In this document: positions 5,661 to 8,472 of the stretch, piece after piece
How the letters are laid out: each line of letters starts with the position of its first letter
How positions within the stretch are numbered: position 1 is the first letter of the stretch
Assembly (NCBI GenBank): GCA_030642645.1
Contig: DAOWNJ010000036.1
Coordinates: 1-8,472 of the forward strand
DNA length: 8,472 bases
Direction of reading: 5' to 3'
From: Dehalococcoidia bacterium
GTDB taxonomy: Bacteria; Chloroflexota; Dehalococcoidia; E44-bin15; DAOWNJ01
Notes under the pieces: generated by a model
What the model saw: the letters and a program-made list of their open reading frames with translations, nothing else
Database searches by the model: none
What the model was told of the DNA's origin: nothing
Program-made: the position numbers and the translations under genes

Positions 5661-6956
5661 ATGACTCAAATTGAATTCGCCAGGAAAGGTACCATCTCGC
5701 CTCAGATGAGCACCGTTGCCGAAAGGGAGGGGATGGAGCCCGAGCTTATCCGGAGGGGTATTGATGAGGGAAGGATAGTTATCCCAACCAATCCCAGTCA
5801 CAAGGGTCTCGACCCCTGTGGCATAGGTGAGGGGCTGAGGACGAAGGTAAACGCCAATATCGGGACCTCGTCTGACTACGGTGATGTTGACAGTGAGCTA
5901 GAGAAGCTCAAGGTCGCCGTAGATGCCGGGGCTGATACTGTTATGGACCTAAGCACCGGGGGCGACATCGCCCTTATTCGCCGCGGGATTCTATCCAAAA
6001 GCCCCCTCCCTTTGGGCACTGTCCCTATCTATCAGGCGGGTATCGAGGCTATCGCAAGGCGAGGGGCAATTGTGGACATGACCACCGAGGACATATTCGC
6101 CACCATCGAGGAGCAGGCAAAAGATGGTGTTGACTTTATGACAGTCCACTGCGGGGTGACCCTTGCCGCCATCGAAAGGCTCAAGAAAGGAGAAAGGGTG
6201 ACCGATGTAGTCTCAAGGGGAGGTGCTTTTCTTATCGGCTGGATGCTGCACAATGAGCGTGAGAACCCATTATACGAATATTACGATCGTCTGCTTGAGA
6301 TAGCGAAAAGGTTTGACATAACATTAAGCCTTGGCGATGGACTCAGGCCCGGAAGCCTTGCCGATGCCACAGACCGCGCCCAGGTCGAGGAGCTATTGAC
6401 CCTTGGAGAGCTGGTGGAGCGCGCCAGGGAGGCCGGCGTCCAGGTGATGGTGGAGGGTCCGGGACACCTTCCCTTAAACCAGATCGTGGCCAATGTTGAG
6501 CTCGAGAAGAGCATCTGTAAGGGAGCACCATTCTATGTTCTTGGGCCGCTGGTTACCGATGTTGCCGCAGGATATGACCATATAACTGGAGCCATTGGTG
6601 GTGCCATCGCCGCAGCCGCAGGAGCCGACTTCCTCTGCTATGTCACCCCATCCGAGCACCTCTCCATCCCCGATTCTGACGATGTGAGGGAGGGGGTTAT
6701 CGCCTCCAGGATCGCCGCCCACTCCGCTGACATCGCCAAGGGGGTGAAGGGTGCCTGGGACTGGGACCTCCAGATGTCCCGTGCTCGCAGGAATCTCGAC
6801 TGGGAGAAGCAGACAAGGCTCTCCCTCAACCCCGAAATGGCGAGGAGTGTCCATTCCAAGCATGAGGCGTCCGGGGCTGCCTGCAGCATGTGCGGCGACT
6901 TCTGCGCTATGATGCTCATTGAGAAATACCTGGGAAAAACTGCAACCAAGTGCTGA
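5661..6956 (+). CDS. thiC: Phosphomethylpyrimidine synthase ThiC (short form)
   Basis: ThiC is a radical SAM enzyme that rearranges aminoimidazole ribotide into hydroxymethylpyrimidine phosphate, the pyrimidine half of thiamine. The 431-residue protein shows the barrel motifs NANIGTS (64-70), MDLSTGGD (95-102), SRGGAF (185-190), SLGDGLRPGS (223-232), EGPGHLPL (265-272), GPLVTDVAAGYDHI (295-308) and YVTPSEHL (327-334). The cluster-binding cysteines are C408, C411 and C415 in CSMCGDFC, spaced 2 and 3, whereas the proteobacterial form has 2 and 4. The separate N-terminal domain of long ThiC enzymes (about 550-650 residues) is missing, as in archaeal and many anaerobic forms. The benzimidazole synthase BzaF is a relative, but the TPP riboswitch upstream and thi4 downstream make thiamine the likely role. 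The ATG has a good ribosome binding site. Confidence 0.96.
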   Translation: MTQIEFARKGTISPQMSTVAEREGMEPELIRRGIDEGRIVIPTNPSHKGLDPCGIGEGLRTKVNANIGTSSDYGDVDSELEKLKVAVDAGADTVMDLSTGGDIALIRRGILSKSPLPLGTVPIYQAGIEAIARRGAIVDMTTEDIFATIEEQAKDGVDFMTVHCGVTLAAIERLKKGERVTDVVSRGGAFLIGWMLHNERENPLYEYYDRLLEIAKRFDITLSLGDGLRPGSLADATDRAQVEELLTLGELVERAREAGVQVMVEGPGHLPLNQIVANVELEKSICKGAPFYVLGPLVTDVAAGYDHITGAIGGAIAAAAGADFLCYVTPSEHLSIPDSDDVREGVIASRIAAHSADIAKGVKGAWDWDLQMSRARRNLDWEKQTRLSLNPEMARSVHSKHEASGAACSMCGDFCAMMLIEKYLGKTATKC

Positions 6957-6972
6957 TGAAAGGGGATTTGAA

Positions 6973-7776
6973 ATGGCGATATTTCATCCAGTTGATGAGA
7001 AGGATATAACCAGGGCTATCGCGGGGAGCTTTCTCCGCCAGCTTGAGGATTATGCCGAGAGCGATGTAATCATCGTAGGTGGTGGGCCAAGCGGGCTTAT
7101 GGCAGGGAGGGAGCTTTGTGCGGGCGACCTCAAGGTCCTCATTGTGGAGAGAAACAATTATCCTGGTGGTGGCTTCTGGATCGGGGGCTACTTTATGAAT
7201 AAGCTTACCTTGAGGTCACCCGCACAGGAGGTCTTCGATGAGCTCGGAGTCCCCTATGAAAAGTATACCGATGGGCTATATGTCGCCGATGCCCCACATG
7301 CCTGCTCCAAGCTCATCGCCTCGGCATGCGACGCCGGGGTGAAATTCATGAGCCTCACCCAGCTTGAGGATATTGTTCTTCGTGAGGGGAGGGTTGGAGG
7401 GGTGGTGGTAAACTGGAGCCCCATCGCCCACCTCCCCAGGGAGATAGCTGCCCTTGACCCGGTGCCCCTGGAGGCAAAGGTGGTAATAGATGCCACCGGG
7501 CATGATGCCTCTGTGGCCAGGAAGCTCTCTGAGCGTGGTATAATCGAGATAGCAGGCGAGGGAGCGATGTGGGTAGATGCCTCTGAGGACGCAGTTGTGG
7601 AGAGGACTGGAGAGGTCTATCCCGGCCTTATCGTCTGCGGGATGGCGGTGGCAAGCGTCTATGGCCTTCCCAGGATGGGCCCCACATTCGGGGCGATGCT
7701 CCTCTCGGGGAGGAGGGCGGGGGAGCTTGCACTAGACCTTCTCCAGAAGATAGCTATTACAGGGGGCGAGAAATGA
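6973..7776 (+). CDS. thi4: Thi4-family thiazole synthase, probably sulfide-dependent
   Basis: This 267-residue enzyme builds the adenylated thiazole half of thiamine from NAD and glycine. It starts with a dinucleotide-binding motif VGGGPSG (35-41), then ERNNYPGGGFWIGGYFMNK (59-77), the ATGHDA segment (174-179) and the Thi4 signature GLPRMGPTFGAMLLSGRRAGE (in 231-251). D162 and H177 correspond to the Asp/His pair that holds iron in characterised Thi4 proteins. The residue two before that Asp, the sulfur-donor Cys in yeast Thi4 and often His in archaea, is Ala160 here. A catalytic enzyme using free sulfide is therefore the likely form. The ATG at 6973 has AGGGG 7 bases upstream; an in-frame start at 6919 lies inside thiC and has no such support. 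The gene sits 16 bases after thiC. Confidence 0.93.
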   Translation: MAIFHPVDEKDITRAIAGSFLRQLEDYAESDVIIVGGGPSGLMAGRELCAGDLKVLIVERNNYPGGGFWIGGYFMNKLTLRSPAQEVFDELGVPYEKYTDGLYVADAPHACSKLIASACDAGVKFMSLTQLEDIVLREGRVGGVVVNWSPIAHLPREIAALDPVPLEAKVVIDATGHDASVARKLSERGIIEIAGEGAMWVDASEDAVVERTGEVYPGLIVCGMAVASVYGLPRMGPTFGAMLLSGRRAGELALDLLQKIAITGGEK

Positions 7777-7970
7777 AAGGCTCAAAGCTCAAGGCTTTGC
7801 TGGCGAGCATTGTCTTACTTGGCGCTGTTCTGGCAAGCGCCTGCGTGTACGAGACACCCCTACCTGTTTCACATGTTGCCGAGGAGTTTGCCATCTGCAC
7901 CGATCCCGATATTCAAACGAATCCAGCAATAAGCGGGGACATCTATGGGGCAAGGCTGGAGTGGGACTAA
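7773..7970 (+). CDS. Small exported protein or lipoprotein, possible beta-propeller stub
   Basis: This 65-residue protein begins with a clear signal peptide: basic MKGSKLK, a hydrophobic core to about residue 20, then LASAC with C24. The Cys suggests a lipoprotein, although the -3 position is Ala where Leu or Val is usual, so cleavage by signal peptidase I is also possible. The mature part is only about 42 residues. Its segment IQTNPAISGD (47-56) recalls the start of TolB-like beta-propeller repeats in secreted proteins, which usually continue with a Trp-Glu-Asp stretch; here it ends at LEWD and a stop. It may be the stub of a longer gene. The ATG overlaps the thi4 stop (ATGA) behind GGGGGCG, so it is probably translated with thi4. 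The function is unknown. Confidence 0.6.
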   Translation: MKGSKLKALLASIVLLGAVLASACVYETPLPVSHVAEEFAICTDPDIQTNPAISGDIYGARLEWD

Positions 7971-7973
7971 ATC

Positions 7974-8472
7974 ATGAAAGCTGAGATAATCTCCATCGGG
8001 ACTGAAATCCTCCTCGGTGAAATCACCGACACCAACGCCTCTTTCCTTGCCTACGAGCTCCCGGCACTGGGAATTGACCTCTACTGGATAACACAGGTCG
8101 GCGATAACCTGGGGAGGCTTACTGAGGCGTTCAAGAGGGCATGGGATCGCTCCGACATTATAATCACAACTGGAGGACTGGGCCCAACCGAGGATGACCT
8201 CACTCGTGAGGCCATCGCCGGGATGCTCGGCGAGGAGATCACCATTGACCCTGAGCTTGAGAAGGAGATAAGGGATTTCTTCTCCGGAAGGGGCTTCGAG
8301 ATGCCGCCTTCCAATATAAAGCAGGCGGCCATCATCCCCTCCGCCACCCCAATCACGAACCCTCGGGGCACCGCACCAGGGTGGTGGGTGGAGCGGGAGG
8401 GGAAGACGATAATCGCCATGCCCGGCCCACCAAGCGAGATGCAGCGGATGTGGCAGAAGGAGGTATCCCAGA
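7974..8472 (+). CDS. cinA: CinA-family protein, N-terminal domain (gene runs off the window)
   Basis: The frame is open from an ATG 3 bases after the preceding stop to the window edge and gives 166 residues. They match the MoaB/MogA-like domain (COG1058) of CinA, a nucleotide-processing protein linked in other bacteria to competence, ADP-ribose hydrolysis and, through its C-terminal domain, NMN deamidation. Motifs are IGTEILLGEITDTN (8-21), TTGGLGPTEDDLTREA (65-80), NPRGTAPG (129-136) and MPGPPSEM (149-156). Whether the C-terminal amidase domain is present cannot be seen. A ribosome binding site is weak and distant (GGAG, 12 bases before the ATG), which fits translational coupling to the small exported protein. 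Position in the thiamine transcript suggests some TPP control, or an unseen internal promoter. Confidence 0.93.
   Translation, partial: MKAEIISIGTEILLGEITDTNASFLAYELPALGIDLYWITQVGDNLGRLTEAFKRAWDRSDIIITTGGLGPTEDDLTREAIAGMLGEEITIDPELEKEIRDFFSGRGFEMPPSNIKQAAIIPSATPITNPRGTAPGWWVEREGKTIIAMPGPPSEMQRMWQKEVSQ

Noticed and set aside
5610..5801. A 63-residue minus-strand frame across the riboswitch platform and thiC start
   Set aside because: It opposes a conserved RNA element and the thiC N-terminus and has no protein features.
6474..6863. A 129-residue open frame antisense to thiC
   Set aside because: No recognisable motif or ribosome binding site, and thiC on the other strand is certain; a shadow of GC-rich coding sequence.
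6919..6972. An 18-residue N-terminal extension of Thi4 from an in-frame ATG inside thiC
   Set aside because: It only retraces thiC codons in another frame and has no ribosome binding site, while the ATG at 6973 has AGGGG at good spacing and starts a normal Thi4 N-terminus.
8081..8419. A 112-residue open frame antisense to the cinA region
   Set aside because: The plus strand here encodes clear CinA motifs throughout.

Overview
The window looks like a gene-dense piece of a bacterial chromosome, probably from an anaerobic or microaerophilic lineage. My best guess is Chloroflexota, class Dehalococcoidia. This rests on a fused AccD-AccA carboxyltransferase, a short ThiC paired with a Thi4-type thiazole synthase in place of ThiG/ThiF/ThiS, an iron-sulfur family 4 uracil-DNA glycosylase, and frequent AGG arginine and ATA isoleucine codons. 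The phylum is an inference; nothing in the window fixes it.

Layout. Two operons diverge from a compact control region at about 5397-5660. The left operon runs on the minus strand: two tandem half-size TauE/SafE-type membrane proteins (5396-5034 and 5032-4661), a family 4 uracil-DNA glycosylase (4658-4068), a four-helix FtsK/SpoIIIE DNA translocase (4061-1872) and a fused acetyl-CoA carboxylase carboxyltransferase (1885-137). Its genes overlap or lie within 6 bases of each other, so it is probably one transcript. At the far left it meets, tail to tail, the basic C-terminal end of an unidentified plus-strand gene (1-129).

The right operon runs on the plus strand. It begins with a sigma70-like promoter and a TPP riboswitch (5505-5589), followed by a terminator-like hairpin, then thiC (5661-6956), thi4 (6973-7776), a 65-residue exported small protein (7773-7970) and the N-terminal part of cinA (7974 to the window edge). 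ThiC makes the pyrimidine half of thiamine and Thi4 the thiazole half, so the riboswitch provides product feedback on both branches. The small protein and cinA follow with a 4-base overlap and a 3-base gap, so they may share that control.

Points worth most attention: Thi4 has Ala where suicidal eukaryotic enzymes have the sulfur-donor Cys and many archaeal enzymes have His; the two TauE-like half proteins look like a split pair of paralogs; the -10 box of the tauE promoter overlaps the first plausible ATG and points to a downstream TTG start; the riboswitch expression platform has helices that exclude one another; and the exported small protein looks like the stub of a beta-propeller protein. 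I found no insertion sequence, CRISPR array, tRNA or rRNA. No stretch over 300 bases lacks a gene.
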